Assembly: GCF_033097365.1 (NCBI RefSeq) | Contig: NZ_AP028461.1 | Span: 1,054,001-1,118,000 of the forward strand | Origin: Actinoplanes sichuanensis | Lineage (GTDB): Bacteria; Actinomycetota; Actinomycetes; Mycobacteriales; Micromonosporaceae | Length of the DNA stretch: 64,000 nt | Direction: 5' to 3' | Shown: piece after piece, positions 42,904 to 50,282 of the stretch | Numbering within the stretch: position 1 is the stretch's first letter | How the letters are laid out: each line of letters starts with the position of its first letter | The notes under the pieces: generated by a model | Databases searched by the model: none | What the model was told of the DNA's origin: nothing | Seen by the model: only the letters and a program-made list of their open reading frames with translations | Translations under genes and position numbers: made by a program

Positions 42904-44079
42904 GTGGGAGGTCAGGCGTACGCGGGGACGGCGCGCAGCGTCGGCGAACGTGACGACGGGTGGGGATGGGCCGCGACGGTTCAGGGCGTCCTCGACTCTC
43001 TGCCGGGAATGTCCGGATATCTGGCAGCCGAGGTCGACGACCGCGGAATGATGACCGATCTGGTCTGGGCCGCCGTGACCCCGGAGGCGGTGACCCCCGA
43101 CGGTCACCGGGGCACGCAACTGATCGGGCTTCCGGTGAGCCGCCTCTACCCGGAGGAGATCGCCGGCGACCGCTGGCAGACCTTCCAGCGGGTCCTGGAC
43201 ACCGGCGAACCGGTCGACCTCGACCCGATCCGGGTGGGCGAGTCGGAGTTCACCATCCGGGCCGGCCGGCTGGGTCCCGGTCTGCTGATCACCTGGGCAC
43301 GCCTGGCCGACCCGACCGCCGGACGCCTGGCCGAGGTGGAGCGCACGCTGGCCGCCGAGCACGAGCTGGCCGCCCGGTTGCAGCAGATCATCCTGCCGAT
43401 CCCGGCCGAGCCGATCGACCTGCCCGGGCTGCGGGTGGCGGTGCGTTACCTGCCGGCCGGGGAGGACGCGATGATCGGCGGGGACTGGTTCCACGCGGCG
43501 GCGCTGCGGGACGGTTCGGTGCTGCTGGCGGTCGGTGACGTGGCCGGGCACGGTACCCAGGCCGCGACCACGATGGCCCAGTTGCGGCACGCGCTGCGGG
43601 CGCTGTCGGTGGTGACGAGTGACCCGGGCGCGCTGCTGGAGCACCTGAACCGGCTGATCTGGGAGTTGGAGGCGGACGACCCGGAACTGGCCGCGACCGC
43701 GGTGATCGCCCGGTTCGATCCGGAATCGCACGAGCTGGTGTGGGCGCAGGCCGGGCATCCGCCACCGCTGTTGAGCCGCAACGGCCGGACCGCGCCGCTG
43801 CCCCGCCCGGCGGGCCCGATGCTGGGTGTGGTGGACGGCGCCCGGTACGCCGACTCGGTGGTCACCCTGACCCCGGGTGACGTGCTGCTGCTCTACACCG
43901 ACGGGCTGGTCGAGCAGCGCCACCGCGGCCCCGATGTCGGCCTGGACTCGGTGATCGCCGCGGTCGACGACGCGGTCCGGACCGCACCGGAGCGGCCGCT
44001 GACCGAGATGCTGGCCCGGTTGCGCCGTGCCAACCCGGACGACGACACGTGCATCCTGGCCGTACGCCCCCGTGCATGA
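42904..44079 (+). CDS. SpoIIE/RsbU-type PP2C phosphatase with N-terminal PAS-like domain
   Basis: About 391 residues. Residues 20-130 resemble a PAS-type sensor (GLPVSRLYPEEIAGDRWQTFQRVLDTGEPV), followed by a coil and the PP2C/SpoIIE domain (about 160-390). Metal-binding signatures are present: IGGDWFHAAAL, VLLAVGDVAGHGTQAATTMAQLRHAL, AQAGHPPPLL, DVLLLYTDGLVEQR and DDDTCILAV. It would dephosphorylate STAS anti-sigma antagonists and so feed a partner-switching cascade. The GTG at 42904 has GGGAGG 7 nt upstream. Its stop codon overlaps the ATG of the Nudix gene (ATGA), so translation is coupled. Confidence 0.9.
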   Translation: MGGQAYAGTARSVGERDDGWGWAATVQGVLDSLPGMSGYLAAEVDDRGMMTDLVWAAVTPEAVTPDGHRGTQLIGLPVSRLYPEEIAGDRWQTFQRVLDTGEPVDLDPIRVGESEFTIRAGRLGPGLLITWARLADPTAGRLAEVERTLAAEHELAARLQQIILPIPAEPIDLPGLRVAVRYLPAGEDAMIGGDWFHAAALRDGSVLLAVGDVAGHGTQAATTMAQLRHALRALSVVTSDPGALLEHLNRLIWELEADDPELAATAVIARFDPESHELVWAQAGHPPPLLSRNGRTAPLPRPAGPMLGVVDGARYADSVVTLTPGDVLLLYTDGLVEQRHRGPDVGLDSVIAAVDDAVRTAPERPLTEMLARLRRANPDDDTCILAVRPRA

Positions 44080-44486
44080 TCAATGGCATGAAGCCTTCTG
44101 TGTCGTGTGTGTTCGTGTGTCACGACGGCGCGGGCCGGATCCTGCTGGCCCGGCGTTCGGAGCAGGCCCGCGACGAGCCGGGCGCGTGGGACTGCGGTGC
44201 CGGCGCGCTCGAGTTCGGCGAGACGTTCGAGGCCGCGGTGACCCGTGAGGTGGGCGAGGAGTACACGGCCGTACCGCTGGAGATCAGGCAGCTGGGGGTG
44301 CGTAACGTGCTGCGCGACGATCCGCCGTCGCACTGGGTGGCGGTGGTCTTCGCGGTGCGGGTCGATCCGGCCGACGTGCGGATCGGCGAGCCGCACAAGT
44401 TCGACGATCTGGCCTGGTTCGCCGCGGATGACCTGCCCGCTCCGCTGCATTCGCAGCTTCCGGCGACGTTGGCGCTGCTGCCGTGA
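44076..44486 (+). CDS. Nudix hydrolase
   Basis: About 136 residues. The Nudix box GX5EX7REUXEEXGU is complete: GALEFGETFEAAVTREVGEE. The enzyme should hydrolyse a nucleoside diphosphate linked to another moiety, with Mg or Mn; the substrate cannot be told. The ATG at 44076 overlaps the phosphatase stop (ATGA). The stop overlaps the next gene's GTG (GTGA), so three genes form one translationally coupled operon. A second in-frame ATG is at 44088. Confidence 0.88.
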   Translation: MINGMKPSVSCVFVCHDGAGRILLARRSEQARDEPGAWDCGAGALEFGETFEAAVTREVGEEYTAVPLEIRQLGVRNVLRDDPPSHWVAVVFAVRVDPADVRIGEPHKFDDLAWFAADDLPAPLHSQLPATLALLP

Positions 44487-44797
44487 CGCCGACGGTTCTG
44501 GACGGCGGCGACCGCCGCTGTGTTCTGCTCCTGATCGAGCTGCGCAAGCTGATCGCGACCCTGCCGCCGGGCGCGGTGGTGCACCTGAAGGCCTCCGATC
44601 CGGCGGCGCCGCTGGACCTTCCGGCCTGGTGCCATCTCACCGGCCACGAATATCTGGGCGAGATCCAACCCCGGACCTATGGGGTACGGGTGTCCGGCTC
44701 TCCGGTCGAGACGGAGGCGTCGAGCCCGTGGCGCCCAGCCCAGGACCACCGTGGCATCGGCGGTTCGCCGGGCCCCGCCGCGGCCAGCGGCATGTAG
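44483..44797 (+). CDS. TusA/SirA-like sulfur-relay family protein
   Basis: About 104 residues. The pattern DGGDRRCVLLLIELRKLIATLPPGAVVHLKASDP...DLPAWCHLTGHEYLGE follows the TusA fold: a conserved Cys at the start of the first helix, the GxxVxLxAxDP strand, and the dIPxWCxxxGHE motif. TusA-like proteins carry persulfide sulfur or act in redox reactions. The CDS starts with a GTG overlapping the Nudix stop. The last ~40 residues are unlike the family and lie in DNA shared with the end of the convergent haemoglobin gene (44677-44797). Which partner it serves is unknown. Confidence 0.75.
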   Translation: MTPTVLDGGDRRCVLLLIELRKLIATLPPGAVVHLKASDPAAPLDLPAWCHLTGHEYLGEIQPRTYGVRVSGSPVETEASSPWRPAQDHRGIGGSPGPAAASGM

Positions 44798-45171
44798 GAC
44801 ACCACCTCGGCGGTGGCCGCCCGGATGTAGTCACCGAGCACGGCCCGCAGCTCCGGATCGTCGGGCAGGGTGGCCGCCACCGCCGCGTCGAAACACTCCA
44901 CGAACGCTCCGGCGAACGGATCCTCGTCACACTGGTTGGCGTGCACCCGGATCATCGCCCCGTGCCCACCGCGGGTCCGGCTGTAGTCGTCCGGCCCGCC
45001 GAAGACCTCACCCCAGTAGGCGGCCAGGTGCGCCACGTGCGCCGGGTCGATGTCGCGTTCGAACGGGTGTGACAGCCCGGGGTGGGCCAGGCAGCGCTGG
45101 TGGAAGTCGGCGGCCAGAGCCGACATGGCGGGTGCTCCGCCGGCAGCTTCGTACAGCGTGGGACGTCCCAT
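44677..45171 (-). CDS. Group II truncated haemoglobin
   Basis: About 164 residues. Features of truncated haemoglobins are visible: LYEAAGGAPAMSALAADFHQRCLAHP (helix A/B with the aromatic B10 region), HVAHLAAYWGEVFGGPDDYS, and RVHANQCDEDPFAGAFVECFDAAV. The GGPDDY turn and total length point to the trHbII/GlbO group. It probably binds oxygen or NO at a cytosolic heme. Start at 45171 matches the normal N-terminus. It is divergent from the erythromycin-esterase-family gene, and its 3' end overlaps the TusA-like gene by 121 bp. Confidence 0.85.
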   Translation of the reverse strand: MGRPTLYEAAGGAPAMSALAADFHQRCLAHPGLSHPFERDIDPAHVAHLAAYWGEVFGGPDDYSRTRGGHGAMIRVHANQCDEDPFAGAFVECFDAAVAATLPDDPELRAVLGDYIRAATAEVVSYMPLAAAGPGEPPMPRWSWAGRHGLDASVSTGEPDTRTP

Positions 45172-45197
45172 CGGTCCAGCATGGCAAGGTCGGACGT

Positions 45198-45233
45198 ATG
45201 ACGCGACCCGGTCCGGGTACCCGGCGTCGGTGA
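45198..45233 (+). CDS. Possible 11-codon leader peptide before the erythromycin-esterase-family gene
   Basis: ATG at 45198 opens the short frame M-T-R-P-G-P-G-T-R-R-R and stops at TGA 45231-45233. Its stop overlaps the GTG of the esterase-family gene (GTGA). A weak AAGGT lies 7 nt before the ATG. The RRR ending fits the basic-X-basic motif seen in macrolide-arrested leader peptides. Speculative: there is no direct evidence that it is translated. Confidence 0.3.
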   Translation: MTRPGPGTRRR

Positions 45234-46489
45234 TCCGGTATGGGGACGAGGTCGCCTCGATCGCCCGGCCGCTGCACGATCCGGGGGATCTGGAGATCCT
45301 GTTGGACCGGGCGGCCGGTGCGAAGGTGGTGCTGATCGGCGAGGCCACCCACGGTACGCACGAGTTCTACGAGTGGCGGGCGGCGCTGACCCGGCGGCTG
45401 ATCGCCGAGCGCGGGTTCTCGTTCGTCGCGGTCGAGGGTGACTGGCCGGACTGTGAACGGGTGAACGCGGCGGTCCGCGGTGCCGGCCCGGACCCGCGGC
45501 AGGCGCTGATCCGCTACGACAGGTGGCCGACCTGGATGTGGGCCAACGAGGAGACCGTCGACTTCACCCGTTGGCTGCGTGGTCTCAACGAGACGCGGGC
45601 GCCGGACGACCGGGTCGGTTTCCACGGCCTGGACGTGTACTCGCTGTGGCAGTCGATGCGGGAGATCCTGGTGTGGCTGCGCGAGCACGACCCGGACCGG
45701 GTGCCGGCCGCGCTGGACGCCTACCGGTGCTTCGAGCCGTACAACGAGGACCCGAACGCGTACGGCTGGGCGACCCGGTTCGTGCCGGCCGCCTGCGAGA
45801 GGCGGGTCGTGGCGATGCTGGCCGAGCTCCGCGACGGTGACTTCGGGGTATGGCAGAACGCCGAGGTGGTGGCCGGCGCCGAAGGCTACTACCGAACGAT
45901 GGTGCGCGGCGGCCCGGAGGCGTGGAACATCCGGGACCGGCACATGGATGCCACCCTGGACCGGCTGCTGCGCCGCTACGGCCCGGCGTCGAAGGCCGTG
46001 GTGTGGGCGCACAACACGCACGTGGGCGACGCGCGGGCCACCGACCAGTCCGGGTACGGCGAGGTGACACTCGGCCAGCTGGCTCGGGAGCGGTTCGGCG
46101 CGGACTCCGCGGTGCTGGTCGGGTTCGCCACCCACCACGGCACGGTGGTCGCCGGGCCGGTGTGGGGCGGGCCGATGGAGGCGATGGGTGTGCCGGCGGC
46201 GCGGCCCGGTTCCCTGGAGGAAGTCTTACAGAACGCCGCCCCACCGGCCGCACTCTTCGTCTTCCCGACTGAGGGCCCGCGACCGGATCTGCTCACCACA
46301 GAGTTACCACACCGGGCGATCGGCGTGGTCTACCGGCCGGAGCGGGAGCGCTGGGCCAACTACGTCCCGACGGTCCTCGGCGAGCGGTACGACGCGTTTC
46401 TGTGGTTTGCCGAGACGCGGGCACTGCGGCCCCTGCACACTCTCCGGGTGAACGTCCACGAGCCGGAGACGTACCCCAGCGGTGTCTGA
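45230..46489 (+). CDS. Erythromycin esterase family protein (COG2312)
   Basis: About 419 residues. Conserved elements include VVLIGEATHGTHEFYEWRAALTRRLI near the N-terminus, VEGDWPDCERVN, WMWANEE, VGFHGLDVYSLW, and AHNTHVGDARAT. Glu and His residues of these motifs form the presumed active site of EreA/EreB-like esterases. Most actinobacterial members of this family have no proven macrolide activity, so drug resistance is possible but unproven. The GTG at 45230 is taken from family length; no ribosome site precedes it, but a short in-frame-overlapping reading frame ends exactly there and could couple translation. A 12-bp palindrome CCGGGTACCCGG lies at 45213-45224. Confidence 0.85.
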   Translation: MIRYGDEVASIARPLHDPGDLEILLDRAAGAKVVLIGEATHGTHEFYEWRAALTRRLIAERGFSFVAVEGDWPDCERVNAAVRGAGPDPRQALIRYDRWPTWMWANEETVDFTRWLRGLNETRAPDDRVGFHGLDVYSLWQSMREILVWLREHDPDRVPAALDAYRCFEPYNEDPNAYGWATRFVPAACERRVVAMLAELRDGDFGVWQNAEVVAGAEGYYRTMVRGGPEAWNIRDRHMDATLDRLLRRYGPASKAVVWAHNTHVGDARATDQSGYGEVTLGQLARERFGADSAVLVGFATHHGTVVAGPVWGGPMEAMGVPAARPGSLEEVLQNAAPPAALFVFPTEGPRPDLLTTELPHRAIGVVYRPERERWANYVPTVLGERYDAFLWFAETRALRPLHTLRVNVHEPETYPSGV

Positions 46490-46679
46490 TTACGATAATG
46501 AACCGCCGATTAAATGGATCTTTTGGGTTGCGGTGGCACATCATTCTGTTGACGTGTGCCGATACCCGAAAAGGTACGCACGTTTGCCCGTGGCTACCGA
46601 TCCATTCCGGGGTAGATCAGCTTTAGGCTGTGGCATCCATCGATCATCCACTTCGGATTCTGCAGGGGAACGTGGTGCC
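46490..46679 (+). promoter_or_regulatory. AT-rich promoter region of the lipase gene
   Basis: About 190 bp of unusually low GC (for example ATTACGATAATGAACCGCC). A -35-like TTGACG lies at 46549-46554, with a weak GGTACG type -10 about 18 nt later. No gene is evident. Confidence 0.35.
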
Positions 46680-47777
46680 ATGAGAAAGATCTCCCGACTT
46701 CTTCTCGCCGCGCTGATCGCCGCGGCCGGGATGCTCGTCGCGACCGCCGGACCGGCGTACGCGACACTGCCGGGATACGTGCTGAGCTCGACGACCGCGA
46801 GCCTGCCGCCGACCTTGTCCGCTCTCGCCAACGGGAAGCGGATCACGTACGTGACCACGAACATCAACGGTGGCATCATCACCGCGACCGGGCTGGTCCT
46901 CACCCCGAAGACCAACAAGAAGAACCGGACCGTGGCGTGGGGGCACGGCACCACCGGGCTCGCCGACAACTGTGCCCCCTCGACCAACCAGGCGGTCTTC
47001 TGGAACGAGGCGCGGCTCGCCATCGCCGCGATGCTCACCCGCGGCTGGACCGTGGCCGCCCCGGACTATCCGGGAATCGGCACACCGCAGAACCATCCGT
47101 ACCTGATCGGGGCCAGTGTCGGCCGCTCGTTGATCGACAACGTCCGCGCCGCCCGTAACCTCGATTCCGCCCTCTCCACCCAGTACGTCGTCGACGGCCA
47201 TTCGCAGGGCGGCCAGGGCTCGCTGTTCGCCAGCCAGCTCGCCCCGAGCTACGACGGCAACCTGGTGCTCAAGGGCACCGCGGCGATCGCCCCGGTCAAC
47301 AACACGCAGGAGTTCATCAACTACATCCCCGGCAACGCGGCCCAGGGTTATCTGGTGATGGCCCTCTACGGGGTCTCGGTCGTCGAGCCGAGCTTCAAAC
47401 CGAACAACGTGCTCGCGGCGCCGGCCGAGGCGCAGATCGGTGTCCTGCAGTCCGGCTGCCTGCCGGAGATCCTCGCGACCTACCAGGACTTCGCCGCCAC
47501 CGACCTGATCGAGGGTGGCGTGGTGCCGGACGCCGTGGTCGCGAAGATGGCCTCCTACGAGAATCCCGCCCAGACCGCGCTGAGCGCGCCGGTCCTGCTC
47601 GTGCACGGCACCGAGGACGAGGCCGTGCCGTACTTCACCGCCCCGATCCTGCGTGACCAGATCGCCGCCTACGGGGTTCCGGTCACGCTCCAGACGATCG
47701 AGGGCGCCAGCCACGACCAGGCCGTCTCCCAGTCGGTCACCCTGGTCACGGACTGGATCGCCGCCCGCTTCACCTGA
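46680..47777 (+). CDS. Secreted alpha/beta-hydrolase lipase (LIP family)
   Basis: About 365 residues. A signal peptide (MRKISRLLLAALIAAAGMLVATAGPAYA) precedes a secretory-lipase fold. Visible motifs are NRTVAWGHGTTGLADNCAPS, GWTVAAPDYPGIGTP, and the nucleophile elbow VVDGHSQGGQGSLFA (Ser in GHSQGG). Asp and His are probably in LVHGTEDEAVPYF and EGASHDQAV. It should be an extracellular ester hydrolase. The ATG at 46680 is preceded by AGGGGAACG about 10 nt upstream. Transcription ends at a strong hairpin before the convergent spore-photoproduct-lyase-like gene. Confidence 0.87.
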   Translation: MRKISRLLLAALIAAAGMLVATAGPAYATLPGYVLSSTTASLPPTLSALANGKRITYVTTNINGGIITATGLVLTPKTNKKNRTVAWGHGTTGLADNCAPSTNQAVFWNEARLAIAAMLTRGWTVAAPDYPGIGTPQNHPYLIGASVGRSLIDNVRAARNLDSALSTQYVVDGHSQGGQGSLFASQLAPSYDGNLVLKGTAAIAPVNNTQEFINYIPGNAAQGYLVMALYGVSVVEPSFKPNNVLAAPAEAQIGVLQSGCLPEILATYQDFAATDLIEGGVVPDAVVAKMASYENPAQTALSAPVLLVHGTEDEAVPYFTAPILRDQIAAYGVPVTLQTIEGASHDQAVSQSVTLVTDWIAARFT

Positions 47778-47794
47778 CCCGGCCCGTTCCCACG

Positions 47795-47826
47795 GCACGC
47801 CCGGCGGTCCACCCCGCCGGGCGTGC
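47795..47826. terminator. Bidirectional hairpin terminator
   Basis: A perfect 13-bp stem GCACGCCCGGCGG (47795-47807) with its complement (47814-47826) and a 6-nt loop, lying between the convergent lipase (ends 47777) and SplB-like gene (ends 47833). No T-tract follows. Confidence 0.8.
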
Positions 47827-47832
47827 GCCGGT

Positions 47833-48891
47833 TCAGAACGCGTACCGCACCCGCAGGTAGGGGGTCCGTTCGGCGATCAGGTCGGTCAGCGCGCGAACGT
47901 ACGTCCCTTTCGCCCCGGTGCGGTAGCGGACGTTCAGGTCGCCGTTCTGCGAGCGTTTCATCTGCTGGAGCTCGGGCCGCCAGATCAACTCCTCGGCGCG
48001 CGGATGCCAGCCCAGATTCACCTCGTGCAGCCCACGATTGTGGGTCAGGAAAATGATCTCGGCGGCGAGTTGTCTCTTCGCCTCCGGACCGATCCCGGCG
48101 TCCAGATGATCGAGCAGATCACGCCAGTCGTCGAGCCAGCCGTCCCGGACCACCACCGGGCTGAAATTGACGTGCACCTCGTATCCGGCGGCCACGAAGT
48201 CGTCGATCGCCGCGATCCGTTCCGGGATCGGGCTGGTGCGGATGTCGAGGACCCGCGCGTCGGCCGGCGGCATCAGCGAGAAACGGATCCGCGTCCGCCC
48301 GCGCGGGTCCCATGCCAGCAGATCCCGGTTGACGTGCTTGGTGGCGAAGCTGGCCTTCGCGCTCGGCTGGTCCCGGAACAATTCGACCAGGTCGCGGACG
48401 TTGTCGCTGATCCGGGCGTCCACCGAGCAGTCCGAATTCTCCCCGATGTCATAAACCCACGCCTCCGGGTCGCATTCGTTCGGTTCCGGTTTGCGGCCCT
48501 GACGACCGACATGACCGCGGAGGTACGAGACGACGCGCTCGATATTGGCGAAAACGGTGATCGGGTTGCTGTACCCCTTGTGCCGGGGCACGTAGCAGTA
48601 GGCGCAGGCCATCGCGCACCCGTTGGCGGTCGACGGCGCGATGAAATCGGCGGACCGCCCGTTCGGTCGGGCGGTCATCGTCTTCTTCACGCCGAGGACC
48701 AGCGCCTCCTGCTTGATGCGCACCCAGCGCCGCACATTCGTCTCGTCGCCGAACAATTCCGGAATCCGCTGATGGCTCTCCACCTCGACCAGGGTCGCGC
48801 CGGGCCACCGGGACAGGATCTCGCGCCCGCGGGGCAACTCGGCGGCGGCCGGCTCGAGATAGATGCGCCGGATGTCCAGCAGTTCCCCCAT
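47833..48891 (-). CDS. Spore-photoproduct-lyase family radical SAM protein
   Basis: About 352 residues. The radical SAM cluster motif is CAMACAYC, with Cys92, Cys96 and Cys99 in the CxxxCxxC spacing used by SplB. Further residues match the family: NPITVFANIERVV, FATKHVNRDLLAW, RIRFSLMPP, GYEVHVNFSPVVV and ENSDCSVDARI. Cys155 in the last motif may correspond to the hydrogen-donor Cys of Bacillus SplB. In Bacillus the enzyme repairs the spore photoproduct in UV-irradiated DNA; here function is by homology only. The ATG at 48891 is preceded by a GATAAT box at leaderless distance. It is divergent from the GTPase-like gene. Confidence 0.85.
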   Translation of the reverse strand: MGELLDIRRIYLEPAAAELPRGREILSRWPGATLVEVESHQRIPELFGDETNVRRWVRIKQEALVLGVKKTMTARPNGRSADFIAPSTANGCAMACAYCYVPRHKGYSNPITVFANIERVVSYLRGHVGRQGRKPEPNECDPEAWVYDIGENSDCSVDARISDNVRDLVELFRDQPSAKASFATKHVNRDLLAWDPRGRTRIRFSLMPPADARVLDIRTSPIPERIAAIDDFVAAGYEVHVNFSPVVVRDGWLDDWRDLLDHLDAGIGPEAKRQLAAEIIFLTHNRGLHEVNLGWHPRAEELIWRPELQQMKRSQNGDLNVRYRTGAKGTYVRALTDLIAERTPYLRVRYAF

Positions 48892-49000
48892 GACCCGATT
48901 ATCCCGGTCGCCGTCCGACGCGGCCATGCCGGACGGAGGGACGGCTGATCCGTGCCCCGAGAGTCCATACTGGACGGAGTGCAGACCCGGATGGAGAGTC

Positions 49001-50116
49001 ATGCCGACGCCCGCGATCAGTGAGTTCGCCGACCGGTTCGACCCCGAGACGTCACCCGTCTCCCTCGGTGTGCTCGGACAACTGGACCGGGCCGTCGGGC
49101 GGGCGTTCCGGGACGATCTGTGCGCACGCCTGCAGCGGGCGGCAGCCGCGCTGGCCGAGCCGGAGGTCCGCGTCACGCTCGGCGGTCGGGCCGGATCCGG
49201 CCGATCCAGCCTGCTCCACGTCCTGATCGGCCGGGCGCTGCCGGCCGACCCCGGGCATCCGTACACGATCCGCGCCGGCCGGGCCGATGAGCTGCTCGGA
49301 CCGGGCGGCGGACGGTTCGCCGACTTCGATCGGGCGGTCATCGCCGAGCACGGGTCGCTGCTCGGCGGCAGCGCACGTGAGGTCTCCCATCTGGCCGTGA
49401 CGGTCCGCGGCGACGGCGTCCCCGGCGGGCTGCTGCTGGCCGACGCGCCCGGCATCGGCGCCGACCTGGCCACCGACGGCCGGGCCGCGGCCGTCGCGCA
49501 CGCCGGTGACCTGCTGTTATGGGTGACCGACTCCCGGCGGCCGCTGTCCCGCGCCGAGCTGGACCACCTCGGCGGCCACCTGGACACGCACGGCCCGCAC
49601 TCGATCGTCTTCGTGGTCAACGCGTTCCTCGACGCCGACACCGGTGACGGCTGGCAACGGTTCCAGCAGCGGGTGGCCCCGTTCTACCGGCGCCGGATCG
49701 CCGAGGCCGCCGACGAGCTCGGCGCCGACCCGCCGTCCCCGGTGTTCGTCTCGGCTCGGGCCGCGGCCGGTCACCCCGGCCGGTTCGGCGGTCCGGAGCT
49801 GCGCGACCTGCTGGCCGACCTGGCCGCCGGGCACCGGGCCACCGTCGCCACCCGCCTGTTCCGGGCCGAGCAGGCGCTCACCGACCTGGCCGTCGACCTG
49901 AACCGGCGCACCGCCGTGGCCGAGGAGGCGACCGCCTTCGCCGCGGCCGAACACGCCGCCCGGCTCCTCACCACCGCCCGTGGCGCCGTCTCCGAGACGC
50001 CCCGGTCGCGCTCCGCCGCCGCGGCCGTCGGTCAGGTCGGCGCCCTGCACCGGGTCCGCGACGAGCTGCTCGAACCGCTGCTGGCCGAGACCCGCCGCCT
50101 CCGCGACAACGCCTGA
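49001..50116 (+). CDS. Dynamin-like/GTPase-fold protein with degenerate P-loop
   Basis: About 371 residues. A helical N-terminus is followed by a P-loop-like element GGRAGSGRSSLLHVLIG in which the invariant Lys of GxxxxGK(S/T) is Arg. LLLADAPGIG resembles the G3 DxPG motif. The NKxD motif is not seen; VFVVNAFLDADTGD occupies its place. The rest is helical (WQRFQQRVAPFYRRRI, ATVATRLFRAEQALTDLAVDLNRR), as in small dynamin-like ATP/GTPases of actinobacteria. Nucleotide hydrolysis may therefore be weak or lost. The ATG at 49001 has GGAG just upstream. It is divergent from the SplB-like gene. Confidence 0.65.
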   Translation: MPTPAISEFADRFDPETSPVSLGVLGQLDRAVGRAFRDDLCARLQRAAAALAEPEVRVTLGGRAGSGRSSLLHVLIGRALPADPGHPYTIRAGRADELLGPGGGRFADFDRAVIAEHGSLLGGSAREVSHLAVTVRGDGVPGGLLLADAPGIGADLATDGRAAAVAHAGDLLLWVTDSRRPLSRAELDHLGGHLDTHGPHSIVFVVNAFLDADTGDGWQRFQQRVAPFYRRRIAEAADELGADPPSPVFVSARAAAGHPGRFGGPELRDLLADLAAGHRATVATRLFRAEQALTDLAVDLNRRTAVAEEATAFAAAEHAARLLTTARGAVSETPRSRSAAAAVGQVGALHRVRDELLEPLLAETRRLRDNA

Positions 50117-50190
50117 CGTTCCGGCCCGAACCGGGCCGACGGTCCCTGAAGAGTTCGTTTTGTCGGGACTCACGAGTCGTGCCGGACTAA

Positions 50191-50217
50191 GCAAACGTAT
50201 GTACGCAAACGTATGCG
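50191..50217 (+). promoter_or_regulatory. Tandem LacI-type operators before the ABC operon
   Basis: Two copies of GCAAACGTATG lie 14 bp apart (50191-50201 and 50205-50215). The second is inside the near-palindrome CGCAAACGTATGCG (50204-50217), which is symmetric except at one base pair. This size and symmetry fit LacI-family operators. The regulator is presumably the convergent LacI-type gene at 55091-56158. Confidence 0.55.
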
Positions 50218-50282
50218 GTAGGCGGTACGGTCCCGCCAAACCCGGCGTTCGGGTCGGGGGAACTCGACAGGAGGCACGTGGT

